Assembly (NCBI GenBank): GCA_011959925.1
Contig: BLMD01000296.1
Location: 1 to 36,366 of the forward strand
Length of the DNA stretch: 36,366 bases
From: Lachnospiraceae bacterium
GTDB lineage: Bacteria > Bacillota > Clostridia > Lachnospirales > Lachnospiraceae
Reading direction: 5' to 3'
Shown: one piece after another, positions 1 to 8,152 of the stretch
Numbering within the stretch: position 1 is the stretch's first letter
How the letters are laid out: each line of letters begins with the position of its first letter
The notes under the pieces: generated by a model
What the model was told of the DNA's origin: nothing
Seen by the model: only the letters and a program-made list of their open reading frames with translations
Databases searched by the model: none
Made by a program: the position numbers and the translations under genes

Positions 1-90
1 AGAAAAAACTTTTTCAATTTCTCTCTTTTGCCAGTCGCAAGGCTGAACTGTTACAATTTTTAATTAAATCTAATCAAATACAGGCAGGAT

Positions 91-119
91 TTGTAATTTG
101 TTAGATATTACAGTATACT
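91..119 (+). promoter_or_regulatory. Sigma-A promoter for the glycosyltransferase gene
   Basis: TTGTAA at 91-96 and TATACT at 114-119 are separated by exactly 17 bases. The -10 box lies about 30 bases upstream of the coding start. This is a good vegetative (sigma-A) match, inferred from sequence only. Confidence 0.6.
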
Positions 120-147
120 GAATGAAAAAGAGGAGGGATGAACAGCA

Positions 148-1218
148 TTGATTACCATAAGCCTTTGTATGATTGTAAAAAACGAAGCGGACGTTCTGCG
201 CAGATGCCTGGTTTCGATTGCCGATCTGATGGATGAGATTATTATAGTAGATACGGGTTCCACGGACCGTACAAAAGAAATTGCGTCGGAATTTACCGAT
301 CGGATATATGATTATGTCTGGCAGGACGACTTTGCGGCAGCGAGGAATTTTGCGTTCTCCAAAGCGTCCATGGAATATATTTATTCGGCAGATGCCGACG
401 AAGTGGTGGACTATTTTAACCATAAACGTTTTGCCGGGTTAAAGCAGGCGCTTTTACCGGAAATTGAAATCGTGCAGATGCATTATGTGACGCCTCCGGC
501 GTTTAATACGACTGCAAACTATCGGAAAGAGTACCGTCCGAAGCTTTATAAGCGCCTGCGCCAATTTGTCTGGGAGGATGCAGTGCATGAGACCGTACGG
601 CTGGAACCGGTGGTTTATGACAGTGAAATAGAGATTCAGCATCTGCCGAGAAATCTGCACAGCGGCAGGGATTTTCAGCTGTTTCGGCGGATATTTGAAA
701 AGGAAGGGCGCCTGTCCGCCAAACTGCATGCGATGTTTGTCAAAGAGCTGTTTGTCAGCGGAAGAGAAGAGGATTTTCTAACAGTTGCCGAGCTGTTTGA
801 GGCGGTCTTAAGACAGCCGGATGCATCGTTTGACATGAAACGGGAAGCTATCTGTGCGCTCTGCCATATCCATCGTGTGTCGGGAAATGCGGACAGGCTG
901 TTTTCATTGGCGTTTAAACTGATGCCGGATGCCTTGTGTGCGGAGCTGTGCTGTGAAATCGGAAGTTATTTTCAGGCAAGGGAGGATTACCAAGAGGCCA
1001 TTCAGTGGTTTGAACTGGCGGCGCATGGGGCGGAAGCGGTGATCGATGTCCGCAGAGGAGGAACGGTCCCGCTTGCCGCGCTTAAGGTATGTTACTGCAA
1101 GCTGGCGCAGCAGATGCAGGACGGCGGGGATTTGGATGAAGAAGCGGTGCGGTTTTATCTGGAGCAGTCAGAGCGTTATGGACAGGAAGCGGAGGACTGG
1201 ACGATTCCCGAATCATAA
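148..1218 (+). CDS. Family 2 glycosyltransferase with C-terminal helical repeats
   Basis: The 356-residue protein opens with the GT-A fold of family 2 glycosyltransferases: the N-terminal strand ISLCMIVKNE, the nucleotide-binding DTGSTD at residues 35-40, and a DADE metal-binding motif at 82-85. The GT domain ends near residue 200. The rest is helical and TPR-like (for example the ...YFQAREDYQEAIQWFELAA segment near 265-290), as in the SunS/TPR-glycosyltransferase type found in Firmicutes. Enzymes of this type transfer sugars from nucleotide-sugar donors to proteins or glycans; the acceptor is not known here. The start is TTG, chosen because AGGAGGG at 131-137 sits 10 bases upstream; the nearby ATG at 138 is out of frame. 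The methyltransferase gene follows 26 bases downstream and may be co-transcribed. No signal peptide is seen, so it is probably cytoplasmic. Confidence 0.85.
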   Translation: MITISLCMIVKNEADVLRRCLVSIADLMDEIIIVDTGSTDRTKEIASEFTDRIYDYVWQDDFAAARNFAFSKASMEYIYSADADEVVDYFNHKRFAGLKQALLPEIEIVQMHYVTPPAFNTTANYRKEYRPKLYKRLRQFVWEDAVHETVRLEPVVYDSEIEIQHLPRNLHSGRDFQLFRRIFEKEGRLSAKLHAMFVKELFVSGREEDFLTVAELFEAVLRQPDASFDMKREAICALCHIHRVSGNADRLFSLAFKLMPDALCAELCCEIGSYFQAREDYQEAIQWFELAAHGAEAVIDVRRGGTVPLAALKVCYCKLAQQMQDGGDLDEEAVRFYLEQSERYGQEAEDWTIPES

Positions 1219-1244
1219 AAACAGGAAAGAAGCGGAGGAGAACT

Positions 1245-2441
1245 ATGGCGGTTGTAACATTGAAAAAAGGAGCGGGCAGAGGTATTAAGTCCGGAGGGAT
1301 GTGGATCTATGACAATGAAATTGATGCGGCTGTGGGGAATTTTTGCAACGGCGATGTGGTAACGGTACATGATTTTGACGGTTATCCCATGGGCAGGGGA
1401 TTTATCAATCAAAACTCAAAAATACGTATCCGCATGCTGACAAGAAATGCGAAAGAAGAAATTGACCGGGAATTTTTACGCAAGCGTGTTGCGGATGCCT
1501 GGGAGTACCGAAAACAGACGGTGGATACGTCAAGCTGCCGTATCATTTTCGGAGAAGCGGATTTTCTGCCGGGACTTGTGGTGGATAAATTTTCCGATGT
1601 GCTTGTCGTACAGTCTTTGGCGCTCGGGATTGACCGCCTGAAAGAAGAGATCCTGGAGCTTTTAAAGGAGAGGCTTCGATTGGACGGAATAGAAATTCGG
1701 GGCGTCTACGAACGGAGTGACGCAAAAGTCCGCCTGCAGGAAGGAATGGAGCGCAGCAAGGGGTTTCTCGGAGAAGAATTTGATACGAATGTGAAAATTA
1801 TCGAGAACGGGGTAACGTATCTGGTAGATGTAAAAGACGGGCAGAAAACGGGGTTTTTCTTGGACCAGAAATACAACAGGCTTGCGGTCCAGAAACTGTG
1901 TCGGGATAAGACCGTGCTGGATTGCTTTACACATACGGGATCGTTTGCTTTAAATGCAGGGATTGCAGGGGCAAAGAGCGTGCTTGGCGTGGACGCGTCG
2001 GAGCATGCCGTCTGCCAGGCAAGGGAGAATGCAAAATTAAACGGATTGCAGGAGAGCGTTCGATTTTTGTGTAAGGATGTATTTGAACTGCTGCCGGAGC
2101 TGGAACAGAACGGGGAGAGGTATGACGTGGTGATTCTGGATCCTCCGGCGTTTGCCAAATCGAGAAATTCCGTGAAAAATGCCGTAAAGGGGTACCGGGA
2201 GATTAATCTGCGGGCGATGAAGCTGGTGAAACCGGGCGGGTTTTTGGCAACCTGTTCCTGTTCGCATTTTATGGATTATGAGTTGTTTACAAAAACGATT
2301 GCGCAGGCGGCGCGTAATGTGCATAAACGGCTGCGTCAGGTAGAATACCGCACGCAGGCGCCGGATCATCCGATTTTATGGGCTGCGGACGAGAGTAATT
2401 ATTTGAAATTTTATATTTTTCAGGTGTGTGAGGAAAAATGA
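1245..2441 (+). CDS. Class I SAM-dependent rRNA methyltransferase, RlmI family
   Basis: The 398-residue length and layout match the RlmI/YwbD family of rRNA m5C methyltransferases. An N-terminal PUA RNA-binding domain (about residues 1-75, with ...GGMWIYDNEI... and the GRGFIN turn) is followed by a central linker. The Rossmann methyltransferase then follows, with motif I VLDCFTHTGSFALNAG near 223-238 and motif IV VILDPPAFAKS near 295-305. A CSCS motif near the C-terminus (CSCSHFM) supplies candidate catalytic cysteines for C5 methylation of cytosine. E. coli RlmI modifies 23S rRNA C1962; the exact target here is an inference. A GGAGG Shine-Dalgarno precedes the ATG. The gene probably shares the promoter at 91-119. 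Confidence 0.88.
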   Translation: MAVVTLKKGAGRGIKSGGMWIYDNEIDAAVGNFCNGDVVTVHDFDGYPMGRGFINQNSKIRIRMLTRNAKEEIDREFLRKRVADAWEYRKQTVDTSSCRIIFGEADFLPGLVVDKFSDVLVVQSLALGIDRLKEEILELLKERLRLDGIEIRGVYERSDAKVRLQEGMERSKGFLGEEFDTNVKIIENGVTYLVDVKDGQKTGFFLDQKYNRLAVQKLCRDKTVLDCFTHTGSFALNAGIAGAKSVLGVDASEHAVCQARENAKLNGLQESVRFLCKDVFELLPELEQNGERYDVVILDPPAFAKSRNSVKNAVKGYREINLRAMKLVKPGGFLATCSCSHFMDYELFTKTIAQAARNVHKRLRQVEYRTQAPDHPILWAADESNYLKFYIFQVCEEK

Positions 2442-2488
2442 CGGCAATCATGACCCGAAAAATGAGATGAAAAAACAGAAAAAACATC

Positions 2489-2517
2489 TTGTAGAAAATT
2501 TTGGACTGTGCTATAAT
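2489..2517 (+). promoter_or_regulatory. Sigma-A promoter for tRNA-Gly
   Basis: TTGTAG at 2489-2494 and a perfect TATAAT at 2512-2517 are 17 bases apart. The tRNA begins ten bases after the -10 box, so the transcript needs little or no 5' trimming. Confidence 0.8.
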
Positions 2518-2526
2518 TATACCAAT

Positions 2527-2597
2527 GCGGATATAGTATATCGGTAGTACATCAGCTTCCCAAGCTGAGGGGGTGGGTTCGACTCCCATTATCCGCT
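2527..2597 (+). tRNA. tRNA-Gly (anticodon CCC)
   Basis: The cloverleaf can be folded by eye. Acceptor GCGGATA (2527-2533) pairs with TATCCGC (2590-2596), with discriminator T. The D-arm is around GTAT/GTAC. The anticodon stem TCAGC/GCTGA encloses the seven-base loop TTCCCAA, giving anticodon CCC at 2559-2561. The T-arm carries the TTCGACT loop. CCA is not encoded (GGA follows). This is the glycine isoacceptor for GGG codons. It stands alone rather than in a tRNA array, with its own promoter and terminator. Confidence 0.95.
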
Positions 2598-2611
2598 GGA
2601 TCAAACAGCGA

Positions 2612-2650
2612 AACAGCTGCAAAGTAGCTTCACTTTGCAGCTGTTTTTTT
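2612..2650 (+). terminator. Rho-independent terminator after tRNA-Gly
   Basis: A 12-14 bp perfect stem (AACAGCTGCAAAGT with ACTTTGCAGCTGTT) and a six-base loop are followed by a T-run at 2644-2650. It ends the tRNA transcript about 15 bases past the mature 3' end. On the other strand it could also stop the AIM24 transcript, but the T-run there is poor. Confidence 0.9.
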
Positions 2651-2681
2651 GCAGTCCAGATCCTTCTGAAACATGTAGAAA

Positions 2682-3389
2682 TCAATCTATGCTCAGCCGG
2701 ATCCCGCCGCGCCGTTCGGAAGGCTGTACGACAACGGACACCGGCTGGCTGCCGTTCCATTCAAAGGCATACGATTCTCCGGATGCCTGACCGATAAAAT
2801 TTTTCCAGGAAATGTCGGTTTTTACCTGCGGGTCGCAGTACGTTCCCTGTCCCATCCAGCAGATCACGGCGTCCGGATCTACGGAAATGGTATTTTTGTT
2901 TTGGACATTGCTCAAAACGATCGGATTGCCGTTTGAGAGGACTGCAACATACGCATGGTTTCCGGTTCCGGTCAGCGTGGAAGTGGCGAGCCCTTTCTGT
3001 GAAATTACGCCGCATCCGATAAAACGGACGTCGTATTTGCAGTCGGAAGTGAATGCGAGGATATTTTCGGATTCCACGGAAACGGTTTCGCCTATGGCAA
3101 GCTGGTATACGACGACATGCTGTTCATAATCGGCATAGTAAGTAACGGAATCTCCGTTCATCGTCACTTTCATAAGCGGAAGGTTTTCTTTTGTGACGCG
3201 GCGCATCAGAGAGCCGAGCGCCGCCTGGGCAAGATTGGCCTGCGGTCCTAATAAGACCTTTTCGAATCGATAGTTCTTTCCGTTTGGGTTTTCTCCTGCG
3301 ATAAAAGAGCCCGCTTTGGTAAACAGCACGTCGTTTCCCGTGCAGGTGACTTTTAACGTTAATTCATTGACTGTTTCAAATGTTAACAT
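2682..3389 (-). CDS. AIM24 family (DUF124) protein
   Basis: This 235-residue soluble protein is a beta-rich AIM24/DUF124 family member. It has the repeated glycine-rich beta pattern, with ...LFTKAGSFIAGENPNGKNYRFEKVLLG near the N-terminus and the hallmark ...FIGCGVISQKGLATSTLTGTG... in the second half. The family is named for the yeast mitochondrial protein Aim24. In bacteria it often sits beside tellurite/stress TerD proteins, but its biochemical role is unknown. The gene lies 15 bases downstream of the TerD-domain gene on the same strand and has a good ribosome site (GAGGAGG), so the two are probably one operon. There is no signal peptide or transmembrane segment. Confidence 0.85.
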   Translation of the reverse strand: MLTFETVNELTLKVTCTGNDVLFTKAGSFIAGENPNGKNYRFEKVLLGPQANLAQAALGSLMRRVTKENLPLMKVTMNGDSVTYYADYEQHVVVYQLAIGETVSVESENILAFTSDCKYDVRFIGCGVISQKGLATSTLTGTGNHAYVAVLSNGNPIVLSNVQNKNTISVDPDAVICWMGQGTYCDPQVKTDISWKNFIGQASGESYAFEWNGSQPVSVVVQPSERRGGIRLSID

Positions 3390-3404
3390 GTGAATTTTCC
3401 TCCT

Positions 3405-4058
3405 CTAATCGGTTACTTGTACTCCATAGAGCGTGCAAAGACCCGCTAAGTCTTTTGCCACTCCGTTTCCGACAGCGTTAAATTTCCAAGTGCCGTTATG
3501 ACAATAGATTTCACCGATCATCATAGAAGTGACATTGGAATAGTAATCGGTCATTTTAAAACAGACCAGCTCCGTGTTGTCATTGGAATTTAAAATGCGG
3601 ATCCAGGCGTCGGAAACCATTCCGAAATGAAGCTTATGTTCCAATGCCTCATAGATCGTCAAAACAAAGACAATTTTTTTGACGGACGGGTGCAGTCTGC
3701 GAAAATCAACGGTGACGCTTTCGGATCCTTCTGCCTGCCCGGCACAAAAGACGGTGCTTTGATCCGGACTGCGCGTTTGTCCGTAAAAGACAAACCAGTC
3801 GTCGCCCGGTACTTTTCCGTCTGCGCCCAGTAAAAATGCAGATACGTTGATATCGCACCGGGTATTTTTTGTCTTCCAGCCCAATCGGGCAGTGATACCG
3901 GTAAGAGAAGAGCCTAGGGAGATTTTCTGTCCTTTTAGAACGGATGAGATTACGGCTGACTCTTCTGTCTGGGGCTGCCTTTCGTTTTGTTTTTTGTTTA
4001 ATGTATGCAGAGTAGTGCGGTTTACGGCGCTTTTGCACTTCATTGGAATATCGATCAT
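3405..4058 (-). CDS. TerD domain protein
   Basis: Residues from about 38 to the end form a TerD domain. ISLGSSLTGITARLGW corresponds to the family start, CDINVSAFLLGADGKV to the first calcium loop, and the C-terminal part contains MIGEIYCHNGTWKFNAVGNG and LAGLCTLYGV. TerD proteins are calcium-binding stress proteins linked to tellurite, phage and membrane stress. Here the first loop reads D-x-N-x-S instead of the usual D-x-D-x-S, and the second acidic loop is only GSES, so calcium binding may be altered. A basic, low-complexity extension of about 37 residues precedes the domain. The start is well supported by AGGAGG seven bases upstream of ATG. It is the first gene of the pair with AIM24. Confidence 0.85.
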   Translation of the reverse strand: MIDIPMKCKSAVNRTTLHTLNKKQNERQPQTEESAVISSVLKGQKISLGSSLTGITARLGWKTKNTRCDINVSAFLLGADGKVPGDDWFVFYGQTRSPDQSTVFCAGQAEGSESVTVDFRRLHPSVKKIVFVLTIYEALEHKLHFGMVSDAWIRILNSNDNTELVCFKMTDYYSNVTSMMIGEIYCHNGTWKFNAVGNGVAKDLAGLCTLYGVQVTD

Positions 4059-4301
4059 ACTGCCTCCTGAAGCTATGTAGTGTTCTCATTATAACGCAGA
4101 AACCGGGAGAAGGAAATGATTTTCTGGCTGAATTTCGCAAGTGCGGAACCGTAACAGCAGTCTGTTCCCTTTTTTAAACAGAGCGGATGCCGATTGGGAA
4201 TACGGATCCGTTTCATGGCGCAGAATAATCAGGATCCATTCTTTGTATGGATCAGATCAATGGGCGCAATGCGAATGTGCGTACAGATTGGAGGGGATCT
4301 C

Positions 4302-5597
4302 ATGGCTTCCATTTGGTTGGAAGATGTAACGTTACCGCAGTTTCCGTCATGGAACGGAGATAAAAAAACGGATGTGTTGATTGTCGGAGGCGGAATGGCG
4401 GGACTTTTATGCGCTTATTTTCTGCAGGAGGCGGGAGTAGATTATATGCTGGTAGAGGGAAGAAGAATCTGCGGCGGCGTTACCGCTGGTACGACGGCAA
4501 AAATTACGGCACAGCATGGGCTGTGTTACCAAAAACTGCTCAAGCACGCGGGATATGAACAGGCAAAAATGTATTTGGATATCAATTGTCATGCAGTGCA
4601 AAGATACAGGGAAATCGGATCATCGTTCGACTGTGATTTTGAGGAAAAAACTTCCTATATCTACACAACGGATCATCCGAAAAAACTGGAACAGGAGGAG
4701 CGGGCGCTTTTGCAGCTTGGATATCATCCAACGCTGACCGATGCCAAAGAGCTTCCGATTCCGACAGCGGGCGCGATTGGTTTTCTGCGCCAGGCACAGT
4801 TTCATCCGCTGAAATTTGCGGCGCAGATTGCCAAAGGGCTGCATATCTATGAAAATACGTTTGTTCAGAAATGGAAAGATCATACGGCTGTCTGCGAACA
4901 GGGGACGATTGCCTTTCGGAAAGCAATCTTTGCTTCCCATTTTCCCATTGTCAATACGCACGGCATGTATTTTCTGAAAATGTATCAGAGCCGGTCTTAT
5001 GTGGCGGCGCTTGCAAACGGCGAAACATTGGACGGCATGTATATGGACGAAAACAAAAACGGTTTTTCTTTTCGCAGCTATAAAAACGATCTTCTGGTCG
5101 GCGGCGGAGCGCACAGGACAGGAAAGTGCAGGGGAAGGCGGGAGCATCTGCTGGAATTTGTTCAGACGCATTATCCCAAACCGCACATCCGGTTTGTCTG
5201 GGCGGCGCAGGATTGTATGACGCTAGATGGAATTCCTTACATCGGGCCTTATGCCAAACATATGCCGGATTGTTATGCAGCGACCGGTTTTCATAAATGG
5301 GGCATGACTTCCTCGATGGTATCGGCAATGATCCTTACGGATCTGGTTATGGAAAAGCAAAATCCGTATGCAGTGGTATTTTCTCCGTCCAGAAGTATGA
5401 TAAAGCCGCAGCTTTTGGTCAACGGATGGGAAGCGGCGGTTCACCTTCTGCTTCCGGCAAAAAAGAGGTGTCCGCATCTTGGCTGCGGTTTGAAATGGAA
5501 CCGTGTGGAGGAAAGCTGGGACTGTCCCTGCCATGGATCCCGTTTTGACAAAAACGGGAAGTTATTGAACAATCCCGCAAACGGGAATTTAAAGTAA
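4302..5597 (+). CDS. FAD-dependent oxidoreductase with C-terminal Rieske domain
   Basis: The 431-residue protein starts with a DAO-type FAD fold: the dinucleotide-binding GGGMAG at residues 29-34, followed by a conserved GVTAGTTAKITAQHG segment. Its substrate-binding half ends with GIPYIGPY and the FAD-closing CYAATGFHKWGMTSS. The last 45 residues are a Rieske [2Fe-2S] module with C-P-H-L-G-C and C-P-C-H-G-S cluster ligands. This fusion is the YhfW type of Firmicutes; substrate and electron partner are unknown. I chose ATG 4302 because GGAGGGG lies just upstream; the in-frame upstream codons from 4194 encode no conserved sequence. The Rieske part ends soon after the second cluster loop, which is normal for the family. 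It is cytoplasmic, with no signal sequence. Confidence 0.85.
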   Translation: MASIWLEDVTLPQFPSWNGDKKTDVLIVGGGMAGLLCAYFLQEAGVDYMLVEGRRICGGVTAGTTAKITAQHGLCYQKLLKHAGYEQAKMYLDINCHAVQRYREIGSSFDCDFEEKTSYIYTTDHPKKLEQEERALLQLGYHPTLTDAKELPIPTAGAIGFLRQAQFHPLKFAAQIAKGLHIYENTFVQKWKDHTAVCEQGTIAFRKAIFASHFPIVNTHGMYFLKMYQSRSYVAALANGETLDGMYMDENKNGFSFRSYKNDLLVGGGAHRTGKCRGRREHLLEFVQTHYPKPHIRFVWAAQDCMTLDGIPYIGPYAKHMPDCYAATGFHKWGMTSSMVSAMILTDLVMEKQNPYAVVFSPSRSMIKPQLLVNGWEAAVHLLLPAKKRCPHLGCGLKWNRVEESWDCPCHGSRFDKNGKLLNNPANGNLK

Positions 5598-5696
5598 AAG
5601 CAGAGCGGGGAAGATCCGGTTGAATCGTCAGACGATCTCTGCGCAGGAAAGCCGAATCTGCCGTGGTTCTTACCGGTTATCGATATGTGTTACGTT

Positions 5697-6713
5697 TTAT
5701 TTTTCCTTTACGGTAACGGTCATGCGTTCTTTTGCACCGTCTTCTTTGGCATAAATATATGCCCGTCCCTTTGCTCTTGCAGTGATTCTGCCGTTTTCGG
5801 AAACCGAGGCGACATGGCTGTTGGAACTGGAAAATTCCGGTTTGTTTTTGGAAGAAACCGATACGTTTGCCGGAGCGGTTTCTCCTACAGTCAGCGTGAC
5901 AGAATCTTTTGCAAAGCAAATCTGCGGTTTTTTGACGGTTACTTCGCAGGTTTTGCTGCAGCCGTCTACCGTAACGGTAATCGTAGCGGTTCCGTGTTTG
6001 ACGGCAGTGACCGTTCCTTTTTGGTCGACTGTGGCAACGCTTTTTTTGTTGGTTTTCCATTTGGGTGTGCTTTTAGACGTGCTGGAGACAGAAAGTTTTA
6101 CGACACCTTTGCGAAAAAGTGAGACAGAGCTTTTGCTCAGTTTCAGAGTCGGCTGTCTGACGGTCACCTGGCAGGCGGCGCTTGTGCGGTCCGCCGTTGC
6201 CGTAATCGTAGCGGTTCCCGGTTTTTTGGATGTGATTACGCCGTTTTCATCGACGGAAGCGACGCTTTTTTTACTTGATTTAAATGTTGCCGGATGCCCC
6301 GTAGATACGGTAACGTTTAATTTGGCGCTGCATCCGTTTTCCAAAGAAATTTTGCGCGCGCTTACTTCGATTTTCGTTTTTTGTACCGTAATTTTGCAGC
6401 GTGCTTCGCCGTTTCGGATTTTTACCGTGATTGTGGCGGTTCCCGCTTTTTTGGCAGTCACTTTGCCGTAAGTATTGACAGAAGCGACGGAAGAGCTGCT
6501 GGATGAAAAACTTGGTTTTTTCCCGTTGGATGTTACTGCGATCAGCTGAAATTCGTCTCCGATATTAAGGCTTTTCGAGTATTTGTTCAGAATAACAAAT
6601 TCATAACCGGAAGCGGCATGTACAGTGGACGGTTGGTAAACGGAAAAAATCAGCATGGAAATCATGCATAGGACGGCAAATACTGCCGGAAAGATTTTTT
6701 TATACTGTGGCAT
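5697..6713 (-). CDS. Secreted protein with about four bacterial Ig-like (Big_2) repeats
   Basis: The 338-residue protein has an N-terminal signal peptide (MPQYKKIF..., hydrophobic core to about residue 28, cleavage likely after VHA). About four BID_2/Big_2 repeats of 75-80 residues follow. Each contains the typical ...SVASVxxxGxVTAKKxGTATITV... pattern. No catalytic domain, sortase motif or membrane anchor is seen, so it is probably a secreted or wall-associated structural or adhesive protein. The ATG at 6713 was chosen over the in-frame codon at 6779 because GGAGG lies just upstream and the signal peptide begins there. It is transcribed alone from its own promoter (6782-6810). A distant relative with the same repeat family is encoded at 14814-16187. 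Confidence 0.85.
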   Translation of the reverse strand: MPQYKKIFPAVFAVLCMISMLIFSVYQPSTVHAASGYEFVILNKYSKSLNIGDEFQLIAVTSNGKKPSFSSSSSSVASVNTYGKVTAKKAGTATITVKIRNGEARCKITVQKTKIEVSARKISLENGCSAKLNVTVSTGHPATFKSSKKSVASVDENGVITSKKPGTATITATADRTSAACQVTVRQPTLKLSKSSVSLFRKGVVKLSVSSTSKSTPKWKTNKKSVATVDQKGTVTAVKHGTATITVTVDGCSKTCEVTVKKPQICFAKDSVTLTVGETAPANVSVSSKNKPEFSSSNSHVASVSENGRITARAKGRAYIYAKEDGAKERMTVTVKEK

Positions 6714-6781
6714 AGAATTCCTCCATTTCAAACATGAATAATGCAGATGGTAAGAATGCCACGGCAAATCGGCTTGCACGA

Positions 6782-6810
6782 ACTATAGCACAGGAGAACC
6801 GGTTTGTAAA
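6782..6810 (-). promoter_or_regulatory. Sigma-A promoter for the Ig-like protein gene
   Basis: On the minus strand TTTACA (6810-6805) and TATAGT (6787-6782) have a 17-base spacer. Each box differs from consensus at one position. It lies between the upstream terminator and the gene. Confidence 0.7.
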
Positions 6811-6825
6811 TTAGAAAAACTGCAC

Positions 6826-6866
6826 AAAAAACAGCTGCCTTACAGAACATCCGGCAGCTGTTTTTT
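6826..6866 (-). terminator. Bidirectional-looking terminator ending the ECF sigma operon
   Basis: ACAGCTGCC (6831-6839) pairs with GGCAGCTGT (6853-6861), flanked by A5 on the left and T6 on the right. On the minus strand it lies just past the last gene of the sigma-factor operon and isolates it from the Ig-like gene. Confidence 0.85.
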
Positions 6867-6919
6867 GTATCAAATCTGCAAAATGGGAGGGATTGCATGT
6901 TCGGCGATTTTTTTCAGGA

Positions 6920-7249
6920 TTAGATTTTCAGGGTATACCATCCCGTGTGTTCGGGCAAATGAAGCATCCATTCGTCCATCATCCCCATGACCATAGCAAA
7001 CAGCATCAAAATCAGAAGCAGGAACACCCCGCCTTTGTCATAGACGATGGAAGATGCGTTTTTAAAATTGCCGATCAGTATTTCAATCCCCAGCATAATA
7101 AAGATGCAGGGCCAGAGACGAAAGACAAACAGAAGGTTTACCATCGGAAAAACCATACGGAGCAAAAACAGAGCCCCGAAAACGATCAGCGCCATGCCGC
7201 AGGTAACGGTTCCCACGCGCCGTGTAGATAACTGTTTATTGTTTTCCAT
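6920..7249 (-). CDS. Small membrane protein resembling the LiaF N-terminal membrane domain
   Basis: The 109-residue protein has three or four hydrophobic helices. It includes the paired-helix pattern RVGTVTCGMALIVFGALFLLRMVFP ... LWPCIFIMLGIEILI, which is typical of LiaF-like/DUF5668 membrane domains. LiaF-type proteins modulate envelope-stress signalling. That this one does the same is an inference from its place as the last gene of an ECF sigma-factor operon. It overlaps the upstream gene by 14 bases, indicating translational coupling. The C-terminal soluble beta domain of LiaF is absent; only the membrane part is present. Confidence 0.7.
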   Translation of the reverse strand: MENNKQLSTRRVGTVTCGMALIVFGALFLLRMVFPMVNLLFVFRLWPCIFIMLGIEILIGNFKNASSIVYDKGGVFLLLILMLFAMVMGMMDEWMLHLPEHTGWYTLKI

Positions 7250-7781
7250 GAAAATCCTCCTCTTCTTTTGTCAAATCCTTCTTTTTTCCTCGGATCATCC
7301 AAATGCCGATTGCGATGACTGCAATGCCTGCGCACAGCCTTGGAACATGATAAGAAAGAATCCAGATAAAATCATACATGATACCCGGCAGAAATTCCCG
7401 CAGCAGTCCCCAGACACTGCGCCATGCTGACGTAATTCCGATAAAAATCAAAATGGCGGCAATGATGCTGCGGTTGTTTTGCAGCAGGGAAGTTTGGCTG
7501 GCGGAAAGATCCGTAAATCGGAACAGATACGTATCTTCTACGGAGTAAAATTCCTCATCCGAAAGACTTGCAAGATTGTGCACATGGAAAAAACTGTAAA
7601 ACCATACGATGACGTCGGCGGTAATCAGTATTCCAAGCGAAAACGATGCGGCGGCAAAGATAATAAAGAAAAACAATGCCATAATGCTTACGCCCATTTT
7701 CAAAAATCCCATGTACATTTCTCCTGCGCCCGGGATCAGAGAAAACAGGAACCTCCAGAGTGCGTTTTTTTTGCTGGTCAT
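7236..7781 (-). CDS. Multi-pass membrane protein of an ECF sigma-factor operon
   Basis: The 181-residue protein has hydrophobic segments near residues 10-30, 32-62, 103-123 and 140-162. The N-terminal ...LFSLIPGAGEMYMGFLKMGVSIM resembles the TM2-type pattern (P-G-x-G-x-x-Y-x-G). A charged KKKDLTKEEEDFHGKQ tail should be cytoplasmic. I do not recognise a specific family beyond this. It overlaps the upstream anti-sigma candidate by four bases and the LiaF-like gene by 14, so the four genes form a tightly coupled operon. It may help the membrane complex sense envelope stress. Confidence 0.7.
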   Translation of the reverse strand: MTSKKNALWRFLFSLIPGAGEMYMGFLKMGVSIMALFFFIIFAAASFSLGILITADVIVWFYSFFHVHNLASLSDEEFYSVEDTYLFRFTDLSASQTSLLQNNRSIIAAILIFIGITSAWRSVWGLLREFLPGIMYDFIWILSYHVPRLCAGIAVIAIGIWMIRGKKKDLTKEEEDFHGKQ

Positions 7782-8152
7782 TTTTTGGCCTCCTTGATAA
7801 AAATAGAATTTGTGGTTTCGAGTAAAAAGGAACAGAACTGATCGGTTTTCTGGCTGAATCGATCCAGCGGCGAGTCTTCTGCCCTGTGGAAAACGACAGG
7901 TGTGCGCGGCGCTTCATCCGGCGGATCCGCCGTCGGCAGAACAAACAGCAGAGCAATGGAAGCTGCGGCAGCGGCAATGACTTTGGCGCTGAAATACAAA
8001 AGAGTTTTCGTCTGTTTGGAACGGTCTTTTTTTGCAACGGTCCTTAAGATCTGTTCTTTCAGGTATTCCGGCGGATTTCGCGTAATACCGGTTTCCGCAG
8101 ACTCGATGATCTGCAAAAGTTCTTCTTCGCTTACATAATTATGTTGCTTCAT
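7778..8152 (-). CDS. Putative membrane-anchored anti-sigma factor
   Basis: The product is 124 residues. A soluble N-terminal part of about 48 residues (EEELLQIIESAETGITRNPPEYLKEQIL...) is followed by one transmembrane helix (about 49-68, AKVIAAAAASIALLFVL) and an outer tail. This single-pass layout, directly after an ECF sigma gene, is typical of anti-sigma factors that hold the sigma factor at the membrane. The zinc-binding H-x3-C-x2-C motif of ZAS domains is not present, so the call rests on context and topology. The start at 8152 overlaps the end of the sigma gene by 14 bases. An ATG two codons earlier (8158) is also possible, as both can use GGAG around 8166. Confidence 0.65.
   Translation of the reverse strand: MKQHNYVSEEELLQIIESAETGITRNPPEYLKEQILRTVAKKDRSKQTKTLLYFSAKVIAAAAASIALLFVLPTADPPDEAPRTPVVFHRAEDSPLDRFSQKTDQFCSFLLETTNSIFIKEAKK

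Noticed and set aside
2527-2597. Integration site at the tRNA-Gly gene
   Set aside because: No integrase gene, direct repeat of the tRNA 3' end or foreign-looking block follows it.
4088-4116. Sigma-A promoter for the TerD gene (TATAAT on the minus strand at 4093-4088)
   Set aside because: The -10 is perfect, but the -35 at 17 bases (TTTCCT) matches only three positions, so I did not list it as a feature.
4233-4253. GATCCAT/ATGGATC hairpin before the FAD-Rieske gene as a terminator or riboswitch
   Set aside because: It is a seven-base stem without a T-run or wider structure; it may be chance.
5782-6471. A 229-codon plus-strand frame opposite the Ig-like gene
   Set aside because: It is the complement of repetitive Ig-like codons, without a ribosome site or recognisable domain.
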